In this document: positions 47,697 to 59,305 of the stretch, piece by piece
Layout: the number at the start of each line of letters is the position of its first letter
How positions within the stretch are numbered: position 1 is the stretch's first letter
Source: Liolophura sinensis
Lineage: Eukaryota > Mollusca > Polyplacophora > Chitonida > Chitonidae
Direction: 5' to 3'
NCBI RefSeq assembly: GCF_032854445.1
Contig: NC_088298.1
Coordinates: 10,653,504-10,717,503 of the forward strand
Length of the DNA stretch: 64,000 nt
The notes under the pieces: generated by a model
Told to the model about the DNA's origin: nothing
Database searches by the model: none
What the model saw: the letters and a program-made list of their open reading frames with translations, nothing else
Program-made: the position numbers and the translations under genes

Positions 47697-47768
47697 TCCC
47701 TTGCTCACATCTTACATCCCCTTGCTCACATCTTACATCCCCTTGCTCACGTCTTACATCCCCTTGCT
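47697..47768. repeat. Tandem repeat, 21-base unit, about 3.4 copies
   Basis: Unit ttgctcacatcttacatcccc (21 bases), shown as 'ttgctcacatcttacatccc' plus one c. The last full unit carries a single substitution. Confidence 0.95.
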
Positions 47769-47930
47769 GAACGTTGTTGATTGCAATGCGTTCCACGGCT
47801 TTCTCCTACGTGGTCTTGTCTGAAGTTTGCGAGAGTTACTCATTACCCTCCAGGAGGTCGGTTGTTTCCTCTCGGTACTCCGTCTTCCTCTATCTATAAA
47901 ATATGCCGCCATGGTATTGTGAAAACGGGA

Positions 47931-48188
47931 GCCTCCACGGTCGAGGTGATCAAAGTGCCAGGACCCAAAAGCCTTTCGTCAATGCGGTTGCTTTCAGTTC
48001 AAGTCCAGCTGATGCTGGTTTCCTCTCCGGCCGTACGTGCATGGGAAGGTTTTCCAGCAACCGGGGGATGGTCGTGGCTTTCCCCCGAGGCTCTGCCCGG
48101 TTTCCTCCCACCATAATGCTGACCGCAGTCGTATAAGTGAAATATTCTTCAGTACGGTGTAAACACCAATCAAATAAATAAATAAATA
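47931..48188 (+). mobile_element. SINE family 1, nearly full length
   Basis: A degraded A box ('cctccacggtcgaggtgatc'), B box 'cagttcaagtcc', body 'ggaaggttttccagcaacc', core 'cctcccaccataatgctga' and tail '(aaat)n' are all in order. The frames 47781-48116 and 47903-48136 are SINE-derived. Confidence 0.95.
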
Positions 48189-50697
48189 TTGTGAAAACCC
48201 CATGAGTATGGCGTTAAACAACAATCAAGCCGATAAGTCTGTGTTAATTGTTATAACGGTTGCTGTGATAATTATGATTAAATGCATAATAATACTATTA
48301 TCATCATCATTATTATCTACCTATTACATACACAGTTTATCACGCCGTTGAGTGTGCGTTATGCATGCGATAGTATAATGAAACTGAAGTAATCGGTATA
48401 TCCAATATTTACTAGACGGCAGCGTTCCAGAAATGGCGAAGGGTCATATCCACATAGCTCAACCTTTTGTCGGCAAGAAATAGACAAGAAATACGCTTGT
48501 ATAATTTAGTGAATTTATACTCTTCTTTTAATTTACCGACCTTTAATAATTTCCGCACAATTAAGCAAATATTTGCCCTTTAGATGAAGAGCGCATATCA
48601 TCACCAGGACACTGAATACAATTTATACTAAACCAGTTAATGTTTATGGTTGAAATCAGGCCGGATTTCCAGTAATTAACTCTGAAGCATTAAACACAAT
48701 CATTATGTTCGTAACAACATCCTGTTGAAATAGAAAGGGAGTAGTAAACTCAAACTCAGAAAAAACAAAGTAATTATGAAAAAAATTTGTTAGTGTAAGG
48801 CACATTTTGGTTCCCGTTCCTGTATTACTTCGCTGACCTCCCTACCCTCTCTTGTATCGAATTTTTGCTGAAAGGCGGTAAAGTTTATAACTCTTTTGAA
48901 ATGCCGGTTACGTCATGGACTGCATGTCTCTATTGATCTGTGAGGGTGACAGGCATCGTTAACAAATATCATACCATGTGCGCACAGGTTTGTACCACAT
49001 TTGCTCAGGTCTATGCACAGTAATCTCACTGTACTGCTCACTCACATCGTCTGCTCGACAGATTGGTCGTTTCATGTTTCTTCATGCTTGAATTCTCCTC
49101 ATTGTACTGCGAATGAAAAGCGCGGGCTGCTGTGAAAAGTTTAATCTGGTACAAAACCGACGATGTGCGACAGCTGCCAATATAGCATATTGAGGAAATG
49201 TGGGAGTCCGGTAAATTACGTAAAATAGCATATAAAATAACAAGTGTGTACAGAACTGAGCTGTGTTACTTCATGTTTCGCTCTGTTTATCTGAATCTAA
49301 AGAGAATGCCGCATTCGATCGACAGTGGTTTTTAAAAGAGGTTCTTGTTTTACCCTTGCCAGTTGTCCTGGTCGGTGGCGCATGCGCGTCGCGTGGTTTG
49401 GGTCACGGTAAATACGAAGAATAACGATTATTTCTCCTCCGAAGTGAATGTTAAAACTACTTCTGGATACTTTTCCTGTTTGGCACACAATATGTAAAGG
49501 CTGTTTGCGGTCATTTATGCTATAAATATTGCGAAGCATTGTTCATTGGTTTTTTTTTTGTGGAGACAATCTGTGGCAGTTCAGAAAGCCACAGTGAAGG
49601 AAGGGATCAGGTGACACCAGGAAATTTTGCCAAGAAGAAAAGGAAAGAAGGAAACATGTGTTGCAGTAACACAGAGTTAGATAGAATGCTGATTTTTATG
49701 AGCAATGTAGAAGATGTATAGTGGCATGTTTTGTATTTACATGAGACATACACGGTGACTTATCTATTGAGGGGAGAGTAACGTTAGCTACAGTGCTCAT
49801 GAGCAAATTGATTCTGACACAGTTTCAAAAATTTGTAGTTTTACGGTGATGTCATAGCGGTTCTGAGTGAATCATCAGCACACACTTTGGTCACGTGACT
49901 ACTGAAGGTGAAAACAAAGCGAATTTAACCCAGGTGAGATAGGCATGAAAGAAGATTTTAGCGTCAAAAATGAAAAATATGACTTTAGGGTTAGACATTC
50001 TCAGTTTATGTCGAGGCTTCTAATGGCTTCATTGACCTGTGGTACTTTCAACTTTTATGCAATCGTCATAAACCTGCATTTCGCCTATTTAGCTCCATAT
50101 TACCTCTCACTTCCCGCTTCTTGTCAGGGCCCAGAGTGCCCGAAACGATGAACAGACAGGTGATTTCACCTGCGTGGATAGGGTTGGAAGTTATGGGGTG
50201 AGGTTTGGGGTAACATGGCCACTATCGACAATTAAATTCTAAAAGTCCGTTGTCTGAGTGATACTGAAATGTATTCTCTTAGTACAACACAATATTCTGT
50301 CATATTCAACATAATATAGTATTAGTGTAATAGAATATGTGTGTTATATTTAACGGAATAATCTGACGCAAAGGCAGAATATTTTATAACAAGACTCAGC
50401 CAAAAGACTTTCTGTTAAATTTTTAGATTATTATTTTTAGTGTAATGTCGCATTTACTTAACGTTTGGCCTCACAGAACTGCCCCTAAATATGTGAACCC
50501 AGAATGGTCCAGGCCTGATAATCCTCATCCCCTGAGACACCAGCAATCAAAATCCTGATAGGAGTTGACCTTTGACATTATTCATAAAACTAACAAACAG
50601 CTAATCGGTGTCAAACCCACCGTGTCAGAGGTCAGTCAGCCAGAGCTAGAATGAAACGTTGAAGTCTGCCCTGCAAAATGTTATCACCTAACAAGTA
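48189..50697. other. Intergenic
   Basis: Immediately right of the SINE, 'gtatggcgttaaacaacaat' (48208) resembles the 3' end of another SINE copy. Otherwise frames of 60-80 codons are unsupported. The stretch is AT-rich with a weak CpG patch near 49370. Confidence 0.35.
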
Positions 50698-50969
50698 AAA
50701 AAAAAACGCAAAAAGGCAGCAAAGGCACTAATGAAAATATATTTAAAATAGCAGGGAATTACATTCGTAATTCGCAACTTTCAAATGTATCAATATACGT
50801 ATTTACCTCCATGGAAATATTTTCGTATGAAAATATTTCCATGGAGGTAATGCGTATATTGATACATTTGAAAGTTGCGAATTACGAATGTACATTCCTG
50901 CTATTCGCTACAATGTATTTTCGTAACTTACCAAGTGCCTTATCGACTGCCTTAGCGCTATTTTTTTTT
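50698..50969. mobile_element. Foldback (hairpin) element with near-perfect core
   Basis: A palindrome of about 270 bases. The inner stem 50803-50824 / 50829-50850 is 22 base pairs, perfect, with a 4-base loop (gtat, 50825-50828). After a 3/2-base internal loop a second perfect stem of 40 base pairs pairs 50760-50799 with 50853-50892. Beyond this the arms continue imperfectly to 9-base A and T runs at 50698 and 50969 ('aaggcag' / 'ctgcctt' and 'aaggcac' / 'gtgcctt' still pair). It encodes no protein. It fits a foldback MITE or a hairpin-RNA locus. Confidence 0.9.
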
Positions 50970-52316
50970 CGGAAAATGTGAGAATTTCTTTCTTCGGGAG
51001 ACAAAAATTGCCGGACACAAATCACATGTTTTTAGTAAAAATATTATTAAATGAAAATATGAACCGCAGCGTTAATATACAGTGTGGGGGATGTAGTTTC
51101 AAAACGTTGTAAAATATACTTCTGTCACAGAGGCTTTTATTTGCTTATATTTTCAACTTTGGATGAAATTCTTGAGAGATTTAATTGGGTAATGTTTACC
51201 AATAAACAACATTTGTGACACTAACTTTCACTGACGCTGAAATTGGGCCCCAAAAGCCCATCGTGGGGATCCATACTTTTAACTGCATTTCATGTTCAGT
51301 TAGATAAACCAGTAAATGCAGTTCTGGATATAGTTTTAGTGTTCTTTCCATTGACGCTGTCTTCATGGTTAGTTTTCTTTCACTTTATTACTAAGATGTA
51401 TTCCGAAGTTAACTTTAAATATGGAAAGTACACCCAAAATACTACATACCAGCATAATACTGAATGATATCATTCTATAAAGAAAGGAAAACTACATCGT
51501 CTGATGTATTTATTTATTTATTTATTTTCATGATTTGTACTTTATTTTGTTTTGTTTTTTAATTTATGAATGATGAATGGTATTCATTACAACGGGAGTA
51601 TCCCTTTCGTTATATACGTTAGCTCAAAGCCACAACAGCACTATAAAATAAAAGATCAGCATATTGGCTCCAACAGCTTTTACAACAGCGACCATTTACA
51701 GTTATAACCTACTGGCCTATGAGCTACATCAGTTCCTTTGATATGAACCGAATCTTTCTTTCTTGTTTCTTTTGCGAATGGAATGTTCCCAAAATAAAGT
51801 TGCGTATTTTCAAAAGGCGCTCTATTTACTAAAAGCACAGGAAGAAAACGTACGAGTTTTTTTCTCACCGTAAGAAATTTAAGTCGTTGTTTAATTTGCA
51901 ATTTCTTAGCAGAGGATACGTCACGTGGTGGGGAGTCTTAGTTGAAGCGTTCCACCTGGTCAAACGTAAGCCAAAGTGAAAGCAAAAAATAAACAGCGCG
52001 TGGAATCTCTAACCGAAATAAACACACGTTATAAATATATGTTCGTATTAGCCGCATGCATTCGTCATATTTAGCGTCATAGCTTTCAGATAAATAAATT
52101 TATGGATTTTCAATTAAACATAACAATGTTTTTCTCCCTGGATGTTTGCAGTGTATGAGTGTGGAAGGCTGGTAAGAAAGGTAACCCGTGCATGTCTAAG
52201 AATATATCGGATGTCGTATCCTGCCTTTTGGGCCTACTGCAAAACCTTGTGTTATGTAAAATAAATGAACAGTGGCAATTGTCCTGTGCTTAAAAAAGGC
52301 ACGATATCTCGAATAT
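50970..52316. other. Intergenic
   Basis: AT-rich; a short (tttat)n run near 51508-51525. Frames of 73-74 codons are unsupported. Confidence 0.4.
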
Positions 52317-52447
52317 GTATTTATCTATTTGATTTTTGTTTTACGCCGTACTCAAGAATAATTAACGTATACGACGGCGGCCAGCGTTACGGTGGGAAGA
52401 CATCGGGCAGAGCCAGAGGAAACAACCATCTGCAGGTTGATGTCACG
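52317..52447 (-). mobile_element. SINE family 1, 3' half
   Basis: Tail, 'gttttacgccgtactcaaga', 'acgacggcggccagcgttac' and 'catctgcaggttgatgtca' identify the family. The head is missing. Confidence 0.92.
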
Positions 52448-52595
52448 TATATATACGAAGCGCTATACATTGCAAATATAATTTAAGCGCCTTGTTACCT
52501 ATGGAAATATGTCGCTGCCTCATTTGGCTCTCAGCACTGGGAGGTTATGACAAGGAAACAGGACTGGTTGGCCGGGTGCAGGTATAATGTGACGG
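52448..52595. other. Spacer between SINE fragments
   Basis: No supported feature. Confidence 0.4.
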
Positions 52596-52737
52596 GGGGT
52601 CTGCCAGCAACCTTCGGATGGTCGTGGGTTTCCCCCGGGCTTTGCCCGGTTTACACCCACCATAATGCTGGCCGTCGCTGTATAAGTGAAATATTCTTGA
52701 GTACGGCGTAAAACACCAATCAAATAAATAAATAATG
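52596..52737 (+). mobile_element. SINE family 1, 3' half
   Basis: 'gtctgccagcaaccttcgga', 'cgtgggtttcccccgggct', 'cataatgctggccgtcgctg' and tail. It is 5'-truncated and oriented opposite to the fragment at 52317, so the two face away across about 150 bases. Confidence 0.93.
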
Positions 52738-52805
52738 TGACTGGGTGAGGTGTCATGTCTGGTGTCTTCGACATGATACTTCAGTGGAGGGATGTGACTG
52801 GCAAA
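52738..52805 (+). mobile_element. SINE family 2 fragment, reversed
   Basis: 'gtgtcttcgacatgatactt' and 'cagtggagggatgtgac' are the reverse complement of the middle of the copy at 52913-53075 ('ctgaagcatcatgtcgaaga'). Confidence 0.65.
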
Positions 52806-52912
52806 TATTGCTAAGGACATCTTGAAACCCCAAGCTTATGGAAACGTGCGTAACAAATATAAATTTTATGTATGAAGATATTGCTGTCGTATATACAGAA
52901 CTCAAAAGAATA
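52806..52912. other. Spacer
   Basis: No supported feature. Confidence 0.4.
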
Positions 52913-53075
52913 AATGCTTGGGGTTTAACGTCATACTCTGTTGAGTCGTATTTATGACCAAGAGTCATTAGGTGAGTGTACATGTACATATACAGGCTTT
53001 TCTTGTAGCAGGGCCAGTTCAAGCCGCCAAAGCGCTGCTGCCACTGAAGCATCATGTCGAAGACATCAGTGGAAC
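52913..53075 (-). mobile_element. SINE family 2, tail half
   Basis: 'aataaatgcttggggtttaa', 'cgtcatactctgttgagtcg', 'gtagcagggccagttcaagc' and 'gctgctgccactgaagcatc' follow the family 2 order. The tRNA-like head is absent. Confidence 0.82.
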
Positions 53076-53089
53076 AAACTGAAGATAAT

Positions 53090-53451
53090 ACGGTGTGTGA
53101 CTGATGTTGTAAAAAAGATTACTTTGTTCTGACTATATACACTTTATATGAACATTAGGATTACTATGTTCTAATTATACTGTGTGTGACTGATGTAAAT
53201 GTGAACATTAAGACTACTTTGTCCTGACTATAAATACTTTACGTGAACATTAGGTTTACTATGTTTTAACTATGCTCCTTGTGACGGATGTTAGAAATGA
53301 GACCCATAGGTTTGCTTTATTTAACTACGACTTTATGTGGCTGTTGTAAAAGTAAGCATAGCGTTTGTACTGTGTTTTACCTATACGTAATGCCAACATA
53401 TGGGTGGCATAAATATAAAAATATACATTATACTGACTGTGGTCTGGCTAT
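53090..53451. repeat. Degenerate tandem repeat, period about 92 bases
   Basis: 'tctgactatatacactttat' plus 'gaacattaggattactatg' (53130 region) recurs 92 bases later as 'cctgactataaatactttac' plus 'gaacattaggtttactatg'. 'gtgactgatgt(t/a)' recurs between them and 'tgtgacggatgtta' near 53280. Confidence 0.6.
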
Positions 53452-53602
53452 ATTATTTATTTATTTGATTGTTGCTTTACGGCGCACTCGAGAATATTTT
53501 ACTTATACACCGGCGGTCAGTCCAGAGGAAACCCACGACCAATGGTGGGGTGTTGCAAGACCTTTCCGCGTACTACCAGAGTTTAAGCCAACATGAGCTC
53601 TG
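53452..53602 (-). mobile_element. SINE family 1, rearranged copy
   Basis: Tail, 'ttgctttacggcgcactcga' and 'acccacgacca' are present, but the core 'aatggtggggt' sits out of its usual order after 'acccacgacc'. This indicates an internal rearrangement. It interrupts the degenerate repeat to its left. Confidence 0.85.
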
Positions 53603-54786
53603 ACGACTGTTGTAAATGTATACCGGTATATCAGGTTGACTTTACCCTTACTAATATGTGTGAATCATCTATTCCTGTTCAATACCAGCGTTCTCTGCAG
53701 TGCGGAAAGACAATCCTTGTCAACACAAACATATAAGTTGAAAGTCGATTTCATTGAGCTACTGTTTTATGATCAGTGTATAGTACAAATTTACGAATCA
53801 TTAATCTGTTATGATTTAAGGAGCGCGTAGGTTGAGAGAAACAAAGTAGTTTCTAAAACGCCAGAAAGGAAGCCCGTAAATGCAGTAAACAAAATAATGG
53901 GAAATTAATGTTCTTAAAGACTGTAATTATTTTAACCAATAAGGGCGTAGGAAATTCAGAACTGCCGGTTATTACGCTTAAACGTGCAGCTGAAGCAGTA
54001 AACAGGATAGGCGGAATTATACGGGCAATTTGCCGCGCTGACTTCAGTCGTCATGGGGACTGTTGTCTGCCAATCAGCCCTCGGGGAAAACAATCCCGCG
54101 AAAATAATAACTCGTGAAAAATACGACGAATACTGTGTTTTTCTGCACGTGCTTCTGTGGTCAGTTTTAAACGCGAGCACGTGCGTCCGCTGAGTTTAAT
54201 TGAAGATCTGGGTTTGTGTATCTCCGAGTCAAATCCCCAAAGCTGACACATCTGTCCCCTGACTGGATTAACACCAGTCGTATGTTTTTCCAGACAACTG
54301 CTTATTAGTTTGCTATTAAACCAAACTGGCTGGATGCGTTTAGTCTTACTAACTATTCTAAGCGACTGATTAATTCTACATTTAATACCACATGTAAACA
54401 ATAAATCCACGTACTCGAAAACACATTTCAAGTTAGAATTTATTTACAAACACGTCTCAAGGACACATTTTGTCTTCATTTCCTGATGTTATTTGATATG
54501 ATTAAAATGATATATTATTTCATTTTATTATAGTTGATTTCGTGTGTATATTTATGTTTTAAAAGCTACATACATTACTTTATCGATTTAGTGGCTGTTA
54601 AAATGACGACACAGGTGACGATAAAAATGTCGTTGTTCACATCACTATTACATCACTTTGTTTATTTATAAACAAGGTCTTTTAACTGTTCATGGAATTC
54701 GCGGCTTCCTCCCCTCTCACTGGGCATAGGAGGCTCGTTGAAGGATGAACTTGAGAAAGGTCGTCAGTTACTTTCCAAAGGTCGAC
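53603..54786. other. Intergenic
   Basis: The 126-codon minus frame (54051-54431) is long but has no supporting signal or motif. Otherwise featureless. Confidence 0.3.
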
Positions 54787-54880
54787 TGTTTAGCCCGGGT
54801 ACTCCGGTTTCCTCCACCCCTATAAATGACGGTCGTGGCGTAAGTGAAAACAGTATTGTGTATAGCGTGAGTCGGCTACT
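54787..54880 (+). mobile_element. SINE family 1, core fragment
   Basis: 'gtttagcccgggtactccgg', 'tttcctccacccctataaat' and 'gacggtcgtggcgtaagtga' are a decayed core and 3' part. Confidence 0.6.
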
Positions 54881-55079
54881 TATTCATCATTTTTAAATGA
54901 AATGTAGTGATTTAAACAGCATGCAAAGTGTGTGAGGGGGACGGGGGGGGGGGGTGAGGTGAGAAGTTGGCCTATCAGTTCCAGTAATGTTCTTGCAACA
55001 GACGATCAGAGGTCTTGAATTCACCTTTCGCAACTTCGCCTGCACGCGGCTTTAAGTCAGTCTCTTTTTAGAGGCGGTG
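54881..55079. other. Spacer with G-rich tract
   Basis: A run of 12 G (54943-54954) within a longer G-rich stretch; otherwise featureless. Confidence 0.5.
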
Positions 55080-55192
55080 GTAGTTGTATACTCTGGTAGC
55101 TTCGTAAACCTACATGGTCTCGGTCGCTCGAGTGAAACATTCTTGGGTAAGGCGTTAGACAATAGTCAAATAAATAAATAAATAAATAAACA
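55080..55192 (+). mobile_element. SINE family 1, tail
   Basis: 'gtgaaacattcttgggtaag', 'gcgttagacaatagtcaaat' and a long (aaat)n run match the family 1 3' end. Confidence 0.75.
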
Positions 55193-55519
55193 GCAGCTGT
55201 CGTCGGTGTATAATGTTAACCAAAGAAGTTTAGTCTTTACTGTTAGGCAAAGTTATGAATTTTGGAATCAAACGGGATAACGTTTTTTTAACTATATTAA
55301 CACATGCTATATATAGATCGATTTTGGTGTTTCTTCCCCGGACAGACATTGTTGAGCTCATACATTGATCGGCCAGATGTCGTTATGCACTCTTAATAAC
55401 TGAAGTATTACGTTTGACCCTGTAGAGAAGACGAGGAGAGCCTGTACTAATAAGAGTTTTCTGACGACCTTTATAAAAGGTTAATACCGGTATTTGAACA
55501 CTCGTCGACGTGTTCACAT
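55193..55519. other. Spacer
   Basis: No supported feature. Confidence 0.4.
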
Positions 55520-55610
55520 TCCAACTCCATTAAAAGTTTATTAATAAACATCTCAAACCAACACTTGAAACAAAGTTTTAAAAAATTAACAATTTTAATG
55601 GAGTTGAAAT
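55520..55610. repeat. Small inverted repeat
   Basis: 'caactccattaaaa' (near 55521) and 'ttttaatggagttg' (near 55593) are perfect complements of 14 bases about 58 bases apart, with weaker pairing continuing on the loop side. Confidence 0.75.
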
Positions 55611-56938
55611 ATGCAGCCTCGTGATCTCTACAGTGTTGAATATAACACTTTAATCTTAAGAGAGTCTACTGACGTGAATGTGCGTGCGATGTGCGTGTTG
55701 TCGCTGCATTGTGGATGTATATATGGTACGGAGTACGGATGTCCAGATCGCATCACGTCGTGACCTTTGAAATATAATTTCCGAATAAATTTGAAAGATT
55801 TCCTTAATACGCGTCTCAAACTTTCATTACAATTCGATTATTGAGACAACAATGTGCACGTTTTACACGGGCTGTGTTAAGAAAAAACTGACCCTGAAAA
55901 AATATCAAAGAAAACAGCTTTCAAAAGCCCTTCTGTTAGTGTACATCATGTACCTCAATAAAGATTAGAGTATATAGACACCTGCAGTCTTTACTGTTTG
56001 CTAGCTATACACGTGTCGCAAGCATGTACACCTAATTGTTGTTTTAAGGTGGAACATTATTAATTACTTAAACATATACGCGGAAACTTTTTTTAAAAAG
56101 CAACAAGTTTGCTCACTTTATAGAGAGACTAGTAATTCCATAGCTCTGATTAAACCCGATCTGTGTTGCGTACTGTGTGTTGACCGGAACAAACATCCTT
56201 ATACAGTCCCCTCGTCACATTTTGACATTTACACAAAATTGCGCTGACATTTAGGAGGGAAATCTGCTATACCAGTTATACAGTAAGTTGATTATGGAAT
56301 GTGCGTGGGTCTGATAAAATAATGAATGTTCTCATAATAGATTTCGTAGAGATATGTTCATAAAGAATTATTTTTTTTATTAAAACTATGATTAAACCAT
56401 AACGCGCTGAATGCCGATATATAAATTTGACTGACTGGCATTCATGGCTTACTGGCTGATCTGTACCTATATACCTGTATAGAGAGACGCAAAACAAACA
56501 AGTACAATTAAGGCTACTAATTTGTTAAAGTTGCTTTCAAGAATAATGTTATAACATTCGCACGTGTAATAAATTTGTACGAAAGTAAAATTTTATTGAA
56601 GTACATTGATGTTAACAGCTAACCGAAAAATATTCAACCTGTCTCCAATAAAATTTCGTAAATTCCAACAAAGTATATAACAGGTCGGTGTTATTGTGTA
56701 GTGATGATTTTTATATATAATAAAAGCCTTTTTCAATGACTGATGATTTCATTGTTAACGAGTGAATCTTTGTAAAAATTAATTTAATAAAAAAAAATCA
56801 TTTTTAAGTTTGTAACATGCAGTTTACCCGTCACACATCATGCTATACGCAATTGTTCATATCAAGGGAGCATACTCTTCGAATAGTACTGGATTTGTCT
56901 CCCCTTTCTTGGATACCGTTACTCGCATGCATGTACGT
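55611..56938. other. Upstream intergenic region of the right-hand gene
   Basis: AT-rich. Small frames are unsupported. Confidence 0.4.
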
Positions 56939-56953
56939 GTTGTCCTTAGCAAC
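56939..56953 (+). promoter_or_regulatory. X-box (RFX-type) palindrome
   Basis: GTTGTCCTTAGCAAC: two half-sites (GTTGTC and AGCAAC) separated by three bases, a form of the RFX recognition palindrome. It lies in a locally CpG-richer stretch 115 bases before a strong donor, where the promoter or first exon of the right-hand gene should be. X-boxes often mark ciliary genes, but RFX factors also have other targets. Confidence 0.5.
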
Positions 56954-57068
56954 CGTCCATCTACGGTTGTCCGCGACAAAAGTAACTCGCATCTGGCAGA
57001 AGAGCCACTTAAACTGTAAATTACCACCGGTTCTTCACACATTTGGAACGAAGGAAATAAGAAGCGAG
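56954..57068 (+). other. Probable 5' UTR first exon of the right-hand gene
   Basis: The sequence is GC-richer than its flanks and ends at a strong donor ('AAGCGAG|gtaaga', GT at 57069-57070). The next acceptor in good context is at 59030. A 160-codon frame (56817-57299) spans the donor and is not the gene. The transcription start is not visible, so the left limit is a guess. Confidence 0.5.
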
Positions 57069-59030
57069 GTAAGACAAAATCTATGCACTATTCTCGATTT
57101 CAAGAGGGAAGGCGATTTGAAATTGAATGATCGACAGCGCGTTTACATGAACAACAACAACAAATTAAGAATTTCAGCGACGGGTGATAAATTTCATTTT
57201 GCAATTTCCAAAACCTTGCTATGGAATGCCTACATCATCCGTAGTGAGCTATTTCTTACGCCAGCTATTTCTTACTATTTTATACCTGCTTTTGTTTAAT
57301 AACTTAGTACTTTTCTTGTTTTAATATTGTTAAATATTTACCATATTTAATTTGTTGTTCTCCTTAACACACCAAAGTTGCTCAACATAATAATGTTGGA
57401 GTATGCTCAAATCGTCCAAGAACGAAATCATCCAAAAAAGTTTGGCAAATCGTTCAAAATATACGGTCGTTTCATCCAGTCGTATTGTATGTATGGTGGA
57501 GTACTCCCGTCTTCCTTCAGGTTGGTGATATGATCCGTTTATTAGGTGTTGTTTATAGTAAAGCTTGATACGCACAAAATATAACAAATTAACACAAATC
57601 CGTCTCGCATGCGTAGCATATGTTTAGTAACATTTTGAGAAGGTCATACACATTAATTGTGGCACATGTATATGAAAACTTCTAAGGTGTTGGATAAACA
57701 ACAAAAAAGACAACATATGTTTAAATAAAATGTATACCACACATCGGTAAGTCCACTTGCATCCAGTAAAATGCACAGTATGCATAAGACAGTCCATAAA
57801 TCCTCAGCTTGCCAAGTTTCCAAGTACAATTTTAGTCTGCCAGGATTTGACCTATATCCATAAAATTAATTGAAAAGGTGTGTATTAATTTTCCTTTTTT
57901 TCCCATAGCTACATTTTAAAGAGTCGGGTGACACCAGTAGAGGTGTTAGTTTGTTTTTGACCCACTTTTTAAAATGTCACATGTGCAAATGAACAGCAGA
58001 TTCTGCTATTGTTGTCATCCTATAAACTTACAGATCTTACAAATCCCATATTTTATATAAAACGAAGTATTTATGAAGGTTTGCTTGTGGAGTTCACATA
58101 ATTTTAGAAATGCAGATACTTAAATTTATGTGTTTCATTGTCATCATCTATCCCATTTACATGTATATCAGCATAGCATAACATTTCTTCTGTCTTGGGG
58201 ATTATACATTGGGCTACATGCCTGTAACACCAAAGTAATGAAATAATTTCTCCATGACATGTCACTGTCCATTTGGAGGATTTTAGAATTCGGCATTTCG
58301 TAAAGGGTCAGTGGTTTTATGCCCAAATCACATATTTTTAATATGGCCTCACTAGAAATATGTGGACCTCAAGGACTTCAGCAAGAATCGTTATGAGATT
58401 GTGAGCTGAATGACTTATTTATGAATTTTATTCTTGTTGCTAATTAGGTTTACTGGGTTAGGGAAGCTAGATATGTCATGTGTAAATAGTTGTGGCTGGC
58501 TAGCCTACATACTTACTTTTAATTTTTAATTTTCAATTCCAAATCATTCTTTTCTGTTAGCTCTATGTAATCTCCCTGTTTTTTCCAATTATCTTAACTC
58601 ATAAAGAACTTGTGCATTTATTTTACCAGTAATTACATGTTAAACTATATACATGAAAACGTACCAGTATGAGGATATACTAATTACTCCCTAATTAACA
58701 CACCACTTTTACCTGTATCTGTTAAATAATGCATTTATCAGTGGTGAGACTGTTAATTGTATTTAGAACAACGGATATTTACTTCAAAAGACTTCATGTT
58801 AATTGTGTGTGAAGAAGAATTGCTGGAAGAACCAGGCATATAAATTGACGAAACAGGCTGACATTCTGAAACTGATTATGCAAAAGTTGAAGAGTCAATT
58901 TGTCCCAGCCTGTAGCTTTGAGTGGATTACACTAAGCAAGTCTGAACAGTCACTGGCAAGGAGTCTACTTGCAGTTCAGGACAGAAGGTGGTGGAGTAAA
59001 TATTCAAACATATTAAATTATCTGTTTCAG
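57069..59030 (+). other. First intron of the right-hand gene
   Basis: About 2 kb, AT-rich, bounded by 'GAG|gtaaga' and 'ttatctgtttcag|GAC'. An 87-codon frame inside (58803-59066) crosses the acceptor and overlaps the 5' UTR, so I regard it as fortuitous. No repeats are recognised. Confidence 0.5.
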
Positions 59031-59075
59031 GACTTTATTTGTGAAGAGGGTACTGGACATAACTAAGAATCAATC

Positions 59076-59305
59076 ATGGGACAAACCCTTCAGAGGGCAG
59101 CAAAATGGACATCCGCCAAAGACGGGTCAGGTGGGAAGCTGGAATTCACCCCAATAAACCAAGACATTCTTAACGCAATTCTCCAGTTCCTGGAGGGGTT
59201 CAGTGGGAAGCACCCAGAGGAAGCCAAGCTCATCTTCAAGAAGCCACTGACATGGCATAGCAATCTTAAACCTTCACAGTTTTCTGGCAGTGGATATAAT
59301 GAGAG
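59076..59305 (+). CDS. Right-hand gene, coding exon 1 (residues 1-76)
   Basis: The exon begins at the acceptor at 59030 with 45 bases of 5' UTR. The ATG at 59076 has a strong Kozak context (A at -3, G at +4), and an in-frame TAA stands 12 bases upstream, which fixes the start. The protein opens MGQTLQRAAKWTSAKDGSGG. Gly2 is free for N-myristoylation, but residue 6 is Gln rather than Ser or Thr, so that is doubtful. The exon continues with a helix-prone segment (INQDILNAILQFLEGF) and ends at the donor 'GAGAG|gttggt', two bases into codon 77. No domain is recognised. The 116-base read-through beyond the donor stops in intron sequence. Confidence 0.75.

Noticed and set aside
47697-47768. CRISPR-like array of short repeats
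   Set aside because: The 21-base units abut without spacers, and the genome is eukaryotic.
56817-57299. 160-codon plus frame
   Set aside because: It crosses a strong splice donor at 57069 and shows no protein motif; the donor and downstream exons explain the region better as a 5' UTR exon.
58803-59066. 87-codon plus frame just before the right-hand gene
   Set aside because: It runs through the acceptor at 59030 into the 5' UTR and is in a different frame from the ATG exon. It might be an alternative upstream exon but nothing supports that.
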